Shown here one piece after another: positions 1 to 8,169 of a stretch of DNA of 64,000 nucleotides. Numbering within the stretch: the first letter of the stretch is position 1; each line of letters begins with the position of its first letter. The stretch lies in NCBI GenBank assembly GCA_016432725.1, contig JACJDG010000003.1:2852001-2916000 (forward strand), given 5' to 3'. The position numbers and the translations under genes are program-made. Origin of the DNA: Streptomyces sp. DHE7-1 (GTDB taxonomy: Bacteria > Actinomycetota > Actinomycetes > Streptomycetales > Streptomycetaceae). A model generated the notes under the pieces. That model was given only the letters and a program-made list of their open reading frames with translations. It was not told the DNA's origin and did no database searches.

Positions 1-21
1 GCGGCGGCGCCCGGACGTTTC

Positions 22-61
22 GAGGGGGTGCGCCCGGTCCGTCGACCGGGCGCACCCCCTC
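22..61. terminator. Strong hairpin terminator
   Basis: A long GC-rich inverted repeat (GAGGGGGTGCGCCCGGTC / GACCGGGCGCACCCCCTC) with a three-base loop lies in the left-edge intergenic DNA. It probably terminates a gene outside the window, and may also act on the isomerase gene ending at 179. Confidence 0.7.
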
Positions 62-178
62 GGCTTTCCCCTCCGTGCCGGAACTCCTCGAATCCCCCCG
101 GGTTCCCTCCCCAGAAGTTCCGGACGACGAGTTCGACACGGGATGCGGAAGGAGGGTTGTACGGGATCCGGAATTTTT

Positions 179-1029
179 TCACCGGATCACATGGGCGACG
201 AACCGCTCCGCCGTCTCGGCCAGCACCGCGCGGCCGTCGCGGGCCCACAGTCCCTCGTTGAACAGCTCGACCTCGATGGGTCCGGTGTAGCCGGCCGACT
301 CCACGTACCCCCTCCACTCCCGCATGTCGATCGCGCCGTCGCCGATCTGCCCGCGGCCGTTGAGGACGCCCTCGGGAAGCGGAGTGGTCCAGTCGGCGAG
401 CTGGAAGGTGTGGATACGGCCGCCCGCGCCGGCGCGGGCGATCTGCTCGGGCGCCCGGTCGTCCCACCACAGGTGGTAGGTGTCCACGGTCACGCCCACC
501 TGGTGCGCGGGGAAGCGCTCGGCGAGGTCCAGGGCCTGGGCGAGGGTGGAGACCACGCAGCGGTCGGACGCGTACATGGGGTGCAGCGGTTCGACGGCGA
601 GCCGTACGCCGTGCTCCCCGGCGTACGGCCCGAGTTCCGCGAGGGCGTCCGCGATGCGCTCGCGGGCCGCCCGCAGGTCCTTCGAGCCGGACGGCAGGCC
701 CCCGGAGACGAGGACGAGGGTGTCGGTGCCGAGGGCGGCCGCCTCCTCGATCGCCCGGCGGTTGTCGGCGAGGGCCGCCGCCCGCTCCCGGGGCTCGTCG
801 CCGTGAGGAAGCCGCCCCGGCACAGGGTGGTGACCGTCAGACCCGCGTCCCGGACCAGCTTGGCCGTCGCCTCCACGCCGTACGACCGGACGGGTTCGCG
901 CCACAGGCCGACGCCCGGCACGCCCAACCGGACGCAGGAGTCGACCAGTTCCGGCAGGGAGAGCTGCCTGACCGTCATCTGGTTGATGGAGAAGCGGGCA
1001 AGATCGGTGCGTGCGAGACCGGTGCTCAC
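179..1029 (-). CDS. Sugar phosphate isomerase/epimerase (TIM barrel), frameshifted
   Basis: A xylose-isomerase-like TIM barrel protein (AP endonuclease family 2 fold) of about 283 residues once one base is restored. The N-terminal part (ARTDLARFSINQMTVRQL...) is read from GTG 1029. Near 800 the reading moves to another frame and continues with EPLHPMYASDRCVVS, VTVDTYHLWWD and VELFNE, the usual metal-site and barrel strands of this family. The start overlaps the DUF993 stop as GTGA, so it is the last gene of a coupled three-gene operon. The join TA/DEPRER needs one extra G in GGCGAC, so I regard the shift as a probable sequencing error. The substrate is unknown; a cyclitol or keto-sugar is plausible from the context. 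Confidence 0.8.
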
Positions 1030-2177
1030 TGGTTCACCCCGTACAGCGACAGCAGGTTCCGCATGCGCTCCTCGGCCTGCTTCGGGTCGGGGAACAGGCC
1101 CAGACCGTCGGCGAGTTCGTAGGCGCGGGCGAGGTGCGGCAGGGAGCGGGCGGACTGCAGGCCGCCCACCATGGTGAAGTGGCTCTGGTGGCCGGCCAGC
1201 CAGGCCAGGAACACGACTCCGGTCTTGTAGAAGCGGGTCGGGGCCTGGAAGAGGTGACGGGACAGGGCCACGGTCGGATCGAGCAGGGCGCGGAAGCCTG
1301 CCGTGTCGCCCGTGTCCAGGACCCGTACCGCCTCTGCCGCCAGCGGACCGAGCGGGTCGAAGACGCCGAGCAGGGCGTGGCTGAAGCCCTGCTCGTCGCC
1401 CGCGATCAGCTCGGGGTAGTCGAAGTCGTCGCCGGTGTAGCACCGGACGCCCCGCGGGAGCCGGCGGCGCAGGCCGACCTCGCGCCCGGCGTCCAGGAGG
1501 GAGACCTTGATGCCGTCGACCTTGCCGGGGTGGGCGGCGACGACCTCCAGGAAGGTCTCGGTGGCCGCGTCGAGGTCGGACGAGCCCCAGTAGCCCTCCA
1601 GCGCCGGGTCGAACACGGGGCCGAGCCAGTGCAGGACCACCGGTTCGGTGGCCTGGCGCAGGAGGTGGCCGTAGACCTCCAGGTAGTCCTCGGGGCCGCG
1701 GGCGGCGGACGCCAGTGCCCTGGACGCCATCAGGACGGCCTGCGCGCCCGCCTCCTCGACGACCGCGAGCTGCTCCTCGTAGGCCGCGCGGATGCCGGCG
1801 AGGGTGCCGCCGGTGAGCTGGTCGGTGCCGACGCCGCAGGCGATGCGGCCGCCCACCGCCCGGGCCTCCGCCGCCGAGCGGCGGATCAGCTCGGCGGCGC
1901 CCGCCCAGTCCAGGCCCATGCCGCGCTGGGCGGTGTCCATCGCCTCGGCGACACCGAGACCGTGGGACCACAGATGGCGCCGGAAGGCGAGAGTGGCGTC
2001 CCAGTCGACGGCGGCGGGCGAGTCGGGGGTGGTGTCGGCGAACGGGTCGGCCACGACGTGCGCCGCCGAGAAGACCGTGCGGGAGGTGAGCGGGGTGCCG
2101 GGGTTGAGCGTGAGCGGCTCGGTCCTGGGCTCGTAGGTCCGCAGGGCCCCGTCCGTGTCCGGGAGTCGGATGGTCAC
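1026..2177 (-). CDS. DUF993 family protein (dihydrodipicolinate synthase-like)
   Basis: A 383-residue protein of the DUF993 family, distantly related to DapA/N-acetylneuraminate lyase type Schiff-base aldolases. It shows DapA-like passages such as GRIACGVGTDQL and VDGIKVSLLDAGRE, the latter carrying a lysine at the position expected for a barrel aldolase (inferred). It starts at GTG 2177, overlapping the stop of the upstream dehydrogenase gene by four bases, and its own stop overlaps the next start the same way, implying translational coupling. In actinobacteria DUF993 genes commonly sit beside Gfo/Idh oxidoreductases and TIM-barrel isomerases, as here, suggesting that the three enzymes oxidise, isomerise and cleave one sugar-like substrate. 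The exact reaction is not established. Confidence 0.8.
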   Translation of the reverse strand: MTIRLPDTDGALRTYEPRTEPLTLNPGTPLTSRTVFSAAHVVADPFADTTPDSPAAVDWDATLAFRRHLWSHGLGVAEAMDTAQRGMGLDWAGAAELIRRSAAEARAVGGRIACGVGTDQLTGGTLAGIRAAYEEQLAVVEEAGAQAVLMASRALASAARGPEDYLEVYGHLLRQATEPVVLHWLGPVFDPALEGYWGSSDLDAATETFLEVVAAHPGKVDGIKVSLLDAGREVGLRRRLPRGVRCYTGDDFDYPELIAGDEQGFSHALLGVFDPLGPLAAEAVRVLDTGDTAGFRALLDPTVALSRHLFQAPTRFYKTGVVFLAWLAGHQSHFTMVGGLQSARSLPHLARAYELADGLGLFPDPKQAEERMRNLLSLYGVNQ

Positions 2178-3325
2178 AGGGAGATCTCCGGCACCTCGAG
2201 ACGGCGGCCCTCGGCCGAGGACCGCAGGCCCAGCTCGGCGAGCTGGACGCCGCGGGCGCCGGCCAGCAGGTCCCAGTGGTACGGCGTGCCGGTGTGCACG
2301 TGCCTGAGGAACAGCTCCCACTGGGCCTTGAAGCCGTTGTCGAACTCCTGGTTGTCCGGAACCTCCTGCCACTGGTCGCGGAAGACCTCGGTGGCGGGGA
2401 CGTCCGGGTTCCAGACCGGCTTGGGGGTGGCCGAGCGGTGCTGGACGCGGCACCTGCGCAGGCCGGCGACCGCGGAGCCCTCGGTGCCGTCGACCTGGAA
2501 CTCGACCAGTTCGTCGCGGTTGACGCGCACCGCCCAGGAGGAGTTGATCTGGGCGATCGCGCCGCCCTCGAGCTCGAAGACGCCGTACGCGGCGTCGTCC
2601 GCCGTCGCGTCGTAGGGCTTGCCGTTCTCGTCCCAGCGCTGCGGGACATGGGTGGTGGCCAGCGCCTGGACGGAGGTCACCCGGCCGAACAGCTCGTGCA
2701 GGACGTACTCCCAGTGCGGGAACATGTCGACGACGATGCCGCCGCCGTCCTCGGCGCGATAGTTCCAGGAGGGGCGCTGGGCCTCCTGCCAGTCGCCCTC
2801 GAAGACCCAGTAGCCGAACTCGCCCCGGACGGACAGGATCCGGCCGAAGAAGCCGCCGTCGACGAGCCGCTTCAGCTTGAGCAGTCCCGGCAGGAAGATC
2901 TTGTCCTGGACGACGCCGTGCCTGACGCCCTTCTCCGTTGCCAGCCAGGCTAGTTGGAGCGCGCCGTCGAGTCCGGTGGCGGTGGGCTTCTCGGTATAGA
3001 CGTGCTTGCCCGCCGCGATCGCCTTGCGGACGGCGTCCTCGCGGGCGGAGGTGACCTGGGAGTCGAAGTAGATGTCGACGCCCGGGTCGGCGAGCACCGC
3101 GTCCAGGTCGGTGGAGACGTGCTCCAGACCGTGCCGGCCGGCGATCTCCCGGAGGGCGTGCTCGCGGCGGCCGAGCAGGACCGGCTCGGGCCACAGCACG
3201 GTGCCGTCGCCGAGGTCGAGGCCGCCCTGCTCGCGCAGGGCGAGGATCGACCGGACGAGGTGCTGGCGGTAGCCCATGCGTCCGGTCACGCCGTTCATGG
3301 CGATGCGCACCGTCTTGCGTGTCAC
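2174..3325 (-). CDS. Gfo/Idh/MocA family oxidoreductase
   Basis: A 383-residue NAD(P)-dependent dehydrogenase. The N-terminal Rossmann fold begins KTVRIAMNGVTGRMGYRQ, and the family EKP motif occurs in KHVYTEKPTATG. The C-terminal alpha/beta domain includes FGYWVFEGDWQEAQRPSWNY and an aspartate/histidine-rich segment (GGIVVDMFPHWEYV) where the catalytic residues of this family lie. GTG 3325 was chosen over the longer open frame because AAGGGGA sits about six bases upstream. First gene of the Gfo/Idh - DUF993 - isomerase operon. A LacI-type palindrome 73 bp upstream and a divergent LacI gene point to substrate-controlled expression. Confidence 0.85.
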   Translation of the reverse strand: MTRKTVRIAMNGVTGRMGYRQHLVRSILALREQGGLDLGDGTVLWPEPVLLGRREHALREIAGRHGLEHVSTDLDAVLADPGVDIYFDSQVTSAREDAVRKAIAAGKHVYTEKPTATGLDGALQLAWLATEKGVRHGVVQDKIFLPGLLKLKRLVDGGFFGRILSVRGEFGYWVFEGDWQEAQRPSWNYRAEDGGGIVVDMFPHWEYVLHELFGRVTSVQALATTHVPQRWDENGKPYDATADDAAYGVFELEGGAIAQINSSWAVRVNRDELVEFQVDGTEGSAVAGLRRCRVQHRSATPKPVWNPDVPATEVFRDQWQEVPDNQEFDNGFKAQWELFLRHVHTGTPYHWDLLAGARGVQLAELGLRSSAEGRRLEVPEISL

Positions 3326-3397
3326 GTGAGTCCCCTTCGTAACGCCGGTACGGGCTTGGTCGGCGGGGCCGGCGTCGTCGTCGTCAACCAGGGCAGC

Positions 3398-3405
3398 AAG
3401 CGCTT
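3398..3405. promoter_or_regulatory. Putative LacI-family operator
   Basis: AAGCGCTT within GCAAGCGCTTTCTGC fits the LacI-family operator core AAnCGnTT. It lies between the divergent Gfo/Idh and LacI genes, where an operator for the local regulator is expected. Assigned from pattern and position only. Confidence 0.5.
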
Positions 3406-3603
3406 TCTGCGACGAGAAGCTAGCCTCCGCACCGTGGTCAGGACAAGACCGTGTCCTCTTCGAGTTGTTCGAGGGGGCGAACAAACCGCCTGGTTGGCCT
3501 TATGGTCTGCTCGGCACGCACGGAACCGTGACCGTGCCCGGCCTGTCTACGAGGACGTACGAGCACCAATGCGCGACAGCCCGCGCGACCGGAGGACGAC
3601 GAG

Positions 3604-4613
3604 ATGACGGTGACCCTGGCGGACGTGGCGGCCCGCGCACAGGTCTCCCCCGCGACGGTTTCGCGCGTGCTGAACGGCAACTACCCGGTGGCCGCGTCCA
3701 CCCGGGATCGGGTGCTGCGGGCGGTCGACGAGCTGGACTACGTCCTCAACGGCCCGGCCAGCGCGCTCGCGGCGGCCACCTCCGACCTCGTGGGCATCCT
3801 CGTCAACGACATCGCGGACCCGTTCTTCGGGATCATGGCGAGCGCGATACAGGCCGAGATCGGGGGCCGGGCGGCCGGGCGGGCGGTGAGCGGCTGGCGG
3901 TCGTGTGCAACACCGGCGGTTCACCGGAGCGGGAGCTGACGTACCTCACCCTGCTGCAGCGGCAGCGGGCCGCGGCGGTGGTGCTGACCGGCGGGGCCGT
4001 GGAGAGCGAGCCGCACGCGGCGGCCGTCTCGGCCAAGCTGCGCAAGCTGGCGGAGGCCGGGACCCGGGTGGTGCTGTGCGGGCGGCCGCCCGCCGCGGAC
4101 ACCGACGCCGTCGCGCTGACCTTCGACAACCGAGGTGGCGCCCGCGCTCTGACCGACCACCTCATCGGGCTCGGGCACCGGCGGCTCGGCTACATCGCGG
4201 GCCCCGAGGAGCGCACCACCACCCGGCACCGGCTGGAGGGCCACCGCGCCGCGCTCGAGGCGGCCGGGGTCGAGGAGGACCCGCGGTGGACGGTGTACGG
4301 CCGCTACGACCGCCGGTCCGGTCACGAGGCCACGCTGGAGCTGCTGCGCCGGGACCCGTCACTGACGGCGATCGTCGCCGCGAACGACTCCGTCGCGCTG
4401 GGCGCGTGTGCCGCGCTGCGGGAGTCGGGGCTGCGGATCCCCGAGGACGTCTCGGTGGCCGGCTTCGACGACCTGCCGTTCAGCGTCGACGCGGTGCCCG
4501 CGCTGACGACTGTGCGGTTGCCGCTGTCCGAGGCGGGTGCGCGGGCGGGGCGCATCGCCATGGGCCGTGAGGAGGCTCCGCCCGGGGGATCGCTTCGGTG
4601 CGGGGGGAGTTGA
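3604..4613 (+). CDS. LacI family transcriptional regulator (two frameshifts)
   Basis: N-terminal LacI HTH (TLADVAARAQVSPATVSRVL) from ATG 3604 with GGAGG eight bases upstream, followed by a sugar-binding effector domain (VGILVNDIADPFFG, GGARALTDHLIGLGHRRLGY, VAGFDDLPFS). The reading leaves frame near 3885 (a G appears missing in GGGCGGTGAG) and continues in a second frame to the stop at 4613. A second probable loss, in the G run at 4584-4588, removes the usual ending: restored, it reads IASVRGELMVRGSSGVPR and then stays open into the 30-bp tandem repeats up to the stop at 4801. Divergent from the Gfo/Idh operon and its likely repressor. Confidence 0.8.
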
Positions 4614-4641
4614 TGGTGCGGGGGTCCTCCGGGGTTCCGCG

Positions 4642-4731
4642 GGGGCTCAGTAGCTTGGAGCTGGTTGGGGTGGGGCTCAGTGGCTTGGAGCCGGCTGGGG
4701 TGGGGCTCAGTGGTTTGGAGCCGGCTGGGGT
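4642..4731. repeat. Three tandem copies of a 30-bp unit
   Basis: The unit GGGGCTCAGTGGCTTGGAGC followed by CGGCTGGGGT occurs three times head to tail with few differences. The period is a multiple of three, so in the frame-corrected LacI reading it encodes a decapeptide repeat (GLSGLEPAGV). More probably it is non-coding repeat expansion after the regulator. Confidence 0.85.
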
Positions 4732-4737
4732 GGGGTG

Positions 4738-4990
4738 GGCGGGTGCGGGTTCGTGGGGCCGGTCGCGCAGTTCCCCGCGCCCCTTCTGGGGTGAGCGGTG
4801 ATTGTTGGGCGCCCAGTCGCTCGGGAGCCGGGCGGGTGCGGGTTCGTGGGGCTGGTCGCGCAGTTCCCCGCGCCCCTTCTGGGGTGAGCGGTGATTATTG
4901 GGTGCCCAGTCGCTCGGGAGCCGGGCGGGTGCGGGTTCGTGGGGGCTGGTCGCGCAGTTCCCCGCGCCCCTTTTGGGGTGAGCGGTATTT
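4738..4990. repeat. Three tandem copies of a 93-bp unit
   Basis: The unit begins GGGTGCGGGTTCGTGGGGC at 4741, 4834 and 4927, giving an exact 93-bp period. It contains the stretch GCGCAGTTCCCCGCGCCCCT, a dispersed intergenic element I recognise from many Streptomyces genomes. Copies differ at a few positions and the third is cut short before the GNAT gene. Together with the 30-bp repeats it fills the 400-bp gap between the LacI gene and the GNAT gene. Confidence 0.85.
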
Positions 4991-5014
4991 CTTCGGGGGC
5001 CTAAGCTCGGGGGC

Positions 5015-5536
5015 GTGGCTTCGAGGGTTTCCGACGAGGGCGACGGGGTGCTGCGGGCGCCGGTGGCCGGTGATCTCGGGTGGATCGTGCAGCGCAACGG
5101 CGCTCTGTACGCGGCCGAGTACGGCTGGAACGCGGAGTACGAGGGGCTGGTGGCGCGGATCGTCGCCGACTTCGCCGAGGACCACGATCCGCGTCTGGAG
5201 CGGGTGTGGATCGCCGAGCTGGACGGCCGGGCGGTGGGGTGCGTGATGTGTGTGCGGGACTCGGCTCCGGACACCGCGCGGCTGCGGCTGCTGCTGGTCG
5301 AGCCCTCGGCACGCGGGCACGGGATCGGCGACCGGCTGGTGCGCGCCGTCGTCGCCTTCGCGCGCGAGGCCGGCTACCGGGACCTGGTGCTGTGGACCAA
5401 CGACGTGCTCAGCGGGGCCCGGCGCCTCTACCAGCGGCACGGCTTCGTGCTCGTCGCCGAGAAACCGCACCGTTCCTTCGGCAGGGATCTGGTCGGCCAG
5501 GACTGGCGGTTGGATCTCCGCGGATCGGGCACCTGA
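5015..5536 (+). CDS. GNAT family N-acetyltransferase
   Basis: A 173-residue single-domain acetyltransferase. The acetyl-CoA binding motif A is clear: LRLLLVEPSARGHGIGDRLV, matching the R/QxxGxG/A pattern, followed by motif B (ARRLYQRHGF). It resembles the acetyltransferase half of MarR-GNAT fusion proteins, but no winged-helix domain precedes it. The GTG start is taken because the upstream frame runs into the 93-bp repeats. The next gene, an isomerase, begins 16 bases downstream on the same strand. The acceptor substrate cannot be told. Confidence 0.8.
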   Translation: MASRVSDEGDGVLRAPVAGDLGWIVQRNGALYAAEYGWNAEYEGLVARIVADFAEDHDPRLERVWIAELDGRAVGCVMCVRDSAPDTARLRLLLVEPSARGHGIGDRLVRAVVAFAREAGYRDLVLWTNDVLSGARRLYQRHGFVLVAEKPHRSFGRDLVGQDWRLDLRGSGT

Positions 5537-5552
5537 CGAGTAGGGTCCGAGC

Positions 5553-6353
5553 ATGAAGCTGGCGTTCTCCACTCTCGGTGTCCCCGGGCTGCCCGTCCCC
5601 GATGTCCTGGCGCTCGCGACCGCGCACGGTTACCACGGTGTGGAACTGCGCGCCCATCCCGAGGAGCCCGTGCACCCGGGTCTGTCCCCCGCCGAGCGGA
5701 CGGAAACGGCCGCGTTGTTCAAAGCGGCCGGAATCGAACTGCTCGGCCTTGCCGGATACACACGCGTCGCCGCGCCCGGCGACGACGCCCCCGTCCTCGA
5801 CGACATCCGACTACTCCTGCAACTCGCCCACGATCTGGGCGCCCCGTTCGTCCGGGTCTTCCCCGGCGCCGATCCGGACCGGCCCCGCGAGGAGTCCGAC
5901 GCCCTCGCCGCCCGGCGGCTCGGTGCCGCCGCCGAGGACGCCGCCGCGCTCGGCGTCCGGATCCTGCTGGAGACCCACGACTCGCACCGCACCGGCGCCG
6001 ACCTGATCCGTGTGCTGGGCCCCGTCGGGCACCGGCAGGTGGGCGCGCTGTGGGACGTGATGCACACCTGGCTGGGCGGCGAACAGCCCGCCGACAGCTA
6101 CGCGGCGCTCGCTCCGCACCTCGGCTACGTCCAGGTCAAGGACATCGCCTCGGCCGAGGACAGCACCCCACTGCCGCTCGGCGCGGGCGTCCTGCCGCTC
6201 ACCGAATGCGTGGACGTCCTGTGCCGCAACGGCTGGGACGGCTGGCTGTGCTGGGAGTACGAGAAGCGCTGGCACGAGTCCGCCGCCCCGCTCCCCGACC
6301 TGCTGACCGCGGGCCGCGACCACCTCGTCCGCCTGCTCGGCGAGGCGGCCTAG
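5553..6353 (+). CDS. Sugar phosphate isomerase/epimerase family protein
   Basis: A 266-residue TIM-barrel protein of the xylose-isomerase-like superfamily, with motifs HGYHGVELRAH, FVRVFPGADPD, ILLETHDSHRTG, GALWDVMHTW, VQVKDIASAED and WLCWEYEKRW. The Glu/Asp/His residues in these strands are the expected divalent metal ligands. It is a different branch from the isomerase at 179-1029. Sixteen bases after the GNAT gene on the same strand, probably co-transcribed. Substrate unknown. Confidence 0.85.
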   Translation: MKLAFSTLGVPGLPVPDVLALATAHGYHGVELRAHPEEPVHPGLSPAERTETAALFKAAGIELLGLAGYTRVAAPGDDAPVLDDIRLLLQLAHDLGAPFVRVFPGADPDRPREESDALAARRLGAAAEDAAALGVRILLETHDSHRTGADLIRVLGPVGHRQVGALWDVMHTWLGGEQPADSYAALAPHLGYVQVKDIASAEDSTPLPLGAGVLPLTECVDVLCRNGWDGWLCWEYEKRWHESAAPLPDLLTAGRDHLVRLLGEAA

Positions 6354-6597
6354 CGGAACCGGCCCCGTCCACGGCCGCCCGGCACGCGCGTCTCGCCGCC
6401 CACTCCGTGGGTGAACACCCCGCGCCGGGCGGCCGGGCGGGGGCCCGGCTGTCTCGTCGCTCTCGGTGAGCCGGTTCGGCGGCCCCCGGTGGCGCCCCTT
6501 CTCGCCGCCGGGCGGCGGTTAAATCGCTGGCCGGGGTCGGCGGGGGCGGTTAGCCTCCCCCGGTGATTGTGCAGCCCTCGCGTTCCCGTTCGCTCTC

Positions 6598-7845
6598 ATG
6601 AGACTTCGCCGCTCGCTCATCGATGTGACGCCGCTGCGCACCTCGCCCGTCTTCCGGCGGCTGCTGATCGGCCGGACCGTGTCCGTGCTCGGCGGGATGA
6701 TGACCATGGTGACGGTCATGTACCAGGTGTGGGACATGACCCGCAGTACGGCGTGGACCGGCGCGGTCGGGCTGGCGCAGGCGTTGCCGCTGGTGGTGTT
6801 CGGGCTGTTCGCGGGTGCCTGGGTGGACCGGGCGGACCGGCGCCGGATCTATCTGGCGGCCACCGTGGGCCAGGCCGCCTGCTCACTGCTGCTGGCCGTG
6901 CAGGGTTTCACCGGGCACGTCCCGGTGGTGGTCGTCCTCGCGCTGGTCGCCGTGCAGTCGACGTTCGGCGCGCTCGGCGCCCCGGCGGCCGGCACGTTCG
7001 TCCCCCGGCTGCTGCCCCAGGAGCAGGTGGCCGCCGGGCTGGCCCTGAACATCGTCACCGGCCAGACGGTGATGCTGCTCGGCCCGGCGCTGGCCGGTGT
7101 GCTGCTGGGCCGGCTGGGCATCGGCACCTGCTACCTGCTGGACGCCCTCAGCTTCGGGCTCTCCTTCTACGGTGCCTTCGGGCTGCCCGCGCTGCCGCCG
7201 GAGGGTGAGCCGTCGCGGGCGGGAGTGCACGGGGTGCTGGACGGGCTGCGGTTCCTCGCCGGGCACCGGGTGGTGCGGGGCGCCCTGATCACGGACCTGG
7301 CCGCCACCGTGCTGTCCTTCCCGGTCAGCCTGTTCCCGCTGGTCAACGCCGAACGGTTCGGCGACGACCCGCGCACCCTGGGCCTGTTCCTGTCGGCCCT
7401 GGCGGTGGGCGGCGTCACCGCGACGACCCTGTCCGGCTCCCTGACCCGGCTCGGCAAGCCCGGCGCGGTGATGCTGTGCGCCTCCGGCACCTGGGGCGTG
7501 GCACTGGTCCTGTTCGGGCTGTCGAGCAGCCCCTGGGCCGGTCTCGCCCTGCTCGTCGTCGCGGGGGCGGCGGACGCCACCGCCGTCGTCTCCCGCTCCA
7601 CGATCGTGCAGACCCGCACCCCGGACGCGCTGCTCGGCCGGGTCACGGCGGCCGAGCAGATCGTCGGCCAGGCGGGCCCCAGCCTCGGCAACGTGCGCGG
7701 CGGCCTGCTCGCGGGCTTCAGTTCCGGGGCGACGGCCCTGGTCAGCGGCGGCCTGATGTGCGTCCTCGCGGTGGCGGCGGTCGCGGCGGCCACCCCCGAA
7801 CTGCGGTCCGGGGCCGGCAAACTCACCGTTCCGGAGACGTCCTGA
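6598..7845 (+). CDS. MFS transporter (EntS-like, MFS_3 type)
   Basis: A 415-residue integral membrane protein with about twelve hydrophobic segments. It starts with a short cationic N-terminus, then LLIGRTVSVLGGMMTMVTVM. The conserved loop-2 signature appears as GAWVDRADRRRIYLAA. The overall pattern is that of the EntS-like drug/siderophore exporter branch. It stands alone between two gaps. ATG 6598 is used, although no good ribosome binding site is visible, so a leaderless start is possible. Substrate unknown. Confidence 0.85.
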   Translation: MRLRRSLIDVTPLRTSPVFRRLLIGRTVSVLGGMMTMVTVMYQVWDMTRSTAWTGAVGLAQALPLVVFGLFAGAWVDRADRRRIYLAATVGQAACSLLLAVQGFTGHVPVVVVLALVAVQSTFGALGAPAAGTFVPRLLPQEQVAAGLALNIVTGQTVMLLGPALAGVLLGRLGIGTCYLLDALSFGLSFYGAFGLPALPPEGEPSRAGVHGVLDGLRFLAGHRVVRGALITDLAATVLSFPVSLFPLVNAERFGDDPRTLGLFLSALAVGGVTATTLSGSLTRLGKPGAVMLCASGTWGVALVLFGLSSSPWAGLALLVVAGAADATAVVSRSTIVQTRTPDALLGRVTAAEQIVGQAGPSLGNVRGGLLAGFSSGATALVSGGLMCVLAVAAVAAATPELRSGAGKLTVPETS

Positions 7846-7935
7846 GAGCGGCGCGGCCGCTTCCCCGCGCCACTGAGGACGGCTGGGCTCGCCTGGGCAC
7901 CCCCGTCCGGCGTGACCCCCGAACCAGGGCCACGC

Positions 7936-7970
7936 CGGACACGGCGGACACGGCGGACACGGCGGACACG
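7936..7970. repeat. Four tandem copies of a 9-bp unit
   Basis: CGGACACGG is repeated four times, the last copy incomplete, in the 324-bp gap between the convergent MFS and GH3 genes. Apart from this and the hairpin at 8110-8143 I see nothing in the gap. Confidence 0.9.
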
Positions 7971-8109
7971 TAAGGAGCATTCCTCGTCGACGTCGTCCTC
8001 CGCCCCGCTCACCGGGCCGGTCCTGACGCCGGAGACGGCCGGCCCCGGCGGGCGGGGCGGCGAGCCGGCCGGGCGGCGTCCGTCACCCGTCGGGCTCGGC
8101 CGGCCGGGT

Positions 8110-8143
8110 GCCGGTGGACGGCGGGGTTCCGCCGTCCACCGGC
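8110..8143. terminator. Hairpin terminator after the GH3 gene
   Basis: A perfect 15-bp stem (GCCGGTGGACGGCGG / CCGCCGTCCACCGGC) with a four-base loop, 26 bp beyond the GH3 stop codon and between convergent genes, so it may serve both. Confidence 0.8.
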
Positions 8144-8169
8144 GAGTGCGTCCGGCGGGGTGCGTACGT

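Noticed and set aside
4738..4990. A CRISPR-like array
   Set aside because: The repeats are 93 bp and contiguous, without distinct spacers, so they are simple tandem repeats.
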